Source of the DNA: Treponema phagedenis
Lineage (GTDB): Bacteria > Spirochaetota > Spirochaetia > Treponematales > Treponemataceae
Assembly (NCBI RefSeq): GCF_008153345.1
Contig: NZ_CP042818.1
Coordinates: 3,063,001-3,127,000, forward strand
Direction: 5' to 3'
DNA length: 64,000 nt
Shown: in pieces, positions 63,255-64,000 of the stretch
Position numbering within the stretch: position 1 is the stretch's first letter
Layout: every line of letters starts with the position of its first letter
Program-made: the position numbers and the translations under genes
The notes under the pieces: model-generated
What the model saw: only the letters and a program-made list of their open reading frames with translations
What the model was told of the DNA's origin: nothing
The model's database searches: none

Positions 63255-64000
63255 TTCCGTTTACTCTCCTTAAATAAAAGGTGTAAAAACAAGGGGCCGC
63301 CTAAAAAAGAAGTAATTGCGCCTATCGGTAAAATTACCTGACTGACCGCGATGCTGGCAAATAAATCACTTAACAGCAAGATTGTTGCTCCTGTTAAGAT
63401 GGAGCCCGGTATCAAATACACATGATTGCTTCCAACCACTAAGCGAACAATATGCGGTGCCACCAGTCCGACAAAACTGATAAGTCCTACATTGGATACA
63501 ATAACGGAAGTTACAAGACAACATAGCACTAAATTACAATAGTTACTCTTTGTACGTTAATACCAAGGCTTACTGCTGTTTCAGCACCGCTTAAAAGAGC
63601 ATTATAATCCCAGCGATGAAAACAACAGTAAATAATTAAAACGGCTACGGTTATAGACATTCTACGCAATTCCCGCCAGCCGGGGCTGCTCAAATTTCCA
63701 AAAGTCCAGTATACTAATGTAACGTTTTGTAATTAACTTCCGGTTATACAAATTGGAGCACTAACAATGAGGGAGTGCGGATTTAAGCATTCCTATGGTA
63801 AATTACTCGCCGTTGCGCCGTGTCGGGCTCTTTTTTATAAAATTTTTTACGTTTTGGGTAAGATGTATTAAAAAAATATAATCAACTTATTAAAAAAACG
63901 TTATACTAAAGTTGCAAGTTGTATTTCATCAGCAAAATATTGAATCAATGTGGTCGCACCGGAAAACATAGCACTAATAGCAACACCTGCAAGTACAATA
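63251..64000 (-). pseudogene. FecCD-type permease, broken by a MITE and a frameshift (partial)
   Basis: Reading leftward from 64000: IVLAGVAISAMFSGATTLIQ, then YFADEIQLATL, interrupted by the repeat 63717-63906; after it VYWTFGNLSSPGWRELRRMS and ALLSGAETAVSLGINVQRVT. The frame rejoins exactly when the MITE and one TA are removed. At about 63532 one T is missing, so the frame stops; the rest (LVLCCLVTSVIVSNVGLISF, then VGLVAPHIVRLVVG to KESKRK) is in another frame. The gene runs out of the window. Two independent lesions make this importer non-functional. Confidence 0.82.
63717..63906 (+). mobile_element. MITE with IS630-like ends inside the permease gene
   Basis: 190 bp flanked by a TA duplication (63715-63716, 63907-63908). 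Ends: ATGTAACGTTTTGTAATTAA and TTAAAAAAACGTTATAC, matching the right and left ends of the resident IS630 elements. It has no coding capacity. The interior has GATTTAAGCATTCCTATGGT and TGTCGGGCTCTTTTTTATAA, shared with three other copies in the window. Confidence 0.8.

Noticed and set aside
1-64000. CRISPR array
   Set aside because: No regularly spaced direct repeats of 20-40 bases were seen; the short repeats present are operators, MITEs or transposase sites.

Overview
The window reads as a chromosomal segment of a host-associated spirochaete, most likely a Treponema of the T. phagedenis type. This is an inference from the AT-rich base composition, the guaA, HmuY-like and TonB-receptor genes, the poly-G tract in a lipoprotein gene, and the very heavy load of mobile DNA. 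No rRNA, complete tRNA or CRISPR array was seen. Almost everything outside guaA and the metal and haem uptake genes is mobile DNA or defence genes.

Positions 1-27122 are most of a Mu-like transposable prophage. Early genes run leftward and leave the window: Ner-like HTH, MuA-type DDE transposase, MuB-type ATPase, Gam and GemA. They are divergent from a LexA-type repressor at 7670. Between them lie a leftward sigma-70 promoter and a cluster of palindromic operators. Late genes run rightward: protease/scaffold, decoration and capsid proteins, head-tail proteins, tail tube, a tail chaperone with a -1 frameshift site, a 1252-residue tape measure, tail tip and fibre. Morons include an STAS-like protein, a lipoprotein and a Dam methylase. 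No terminase or portal is visible; they may lie left of position 1. A tail-completion gene is split by an IS630-family element. The phage right end at 27122 sits inside a Thoeris thsA gene and truncates it.

Positions 27123-34185 are a leftward defence operon: the truncated thsA, DUF3644, a DUF4268-like nuclease, a second DNA methyltransferase, an unknown 177-residue protein, a DpnII-type endonuclease, a second PD-(D/E)XK protein and a DpnM-type Dam methylase. Positions 34385-39955 are the core of a Firmicutes-type integrative mobilizable element: MobC-like proteins, VirE-type helicase, primase, tyrosine integrase, excisionase and XRE regulator. A nitrilase, an ACT-domain protein and an Imm5-like protein follow, up to the 3' end of guaA, a classic integration target.

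Positions 43.7-49.4 kb hold guaA (leaderless, strong promoter), an HmuY-like lipoprotein with a TonB receptor, and a lipoprotein gene whose poly-G(10) tract puts it out of frame (phase OFF). An IS1202-type ISNCY element follows. Positions 51.5-59.9 kb form a second defence island: Gabija (gajB plus a frameshifted gajA) and a large Avs-type STAND nuclease that has both a frameshift and an IS630 insertion. The window ends with an IS3 remnant, a SEC-C protein and an iron-type ABC operon (fecCD, fecE, fmdE-like) whose permease is broken.

Two themes cut across the regions. First, of four recognisable defence systems, three are damaged: Thoeris by the prophage, Gabija by a frameshift, Avs by an IS and a frameshift. 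Only the GATC restriction-modification genes look intact. Second, a small TA-flanked repeat with IS630-like ends occurs at least four times. One copy sits directly against the ribosome binding site of the TonB receptor and one interrupts the iron permease, so it looks like a MITE mobilised by the resident IS630 transposase.
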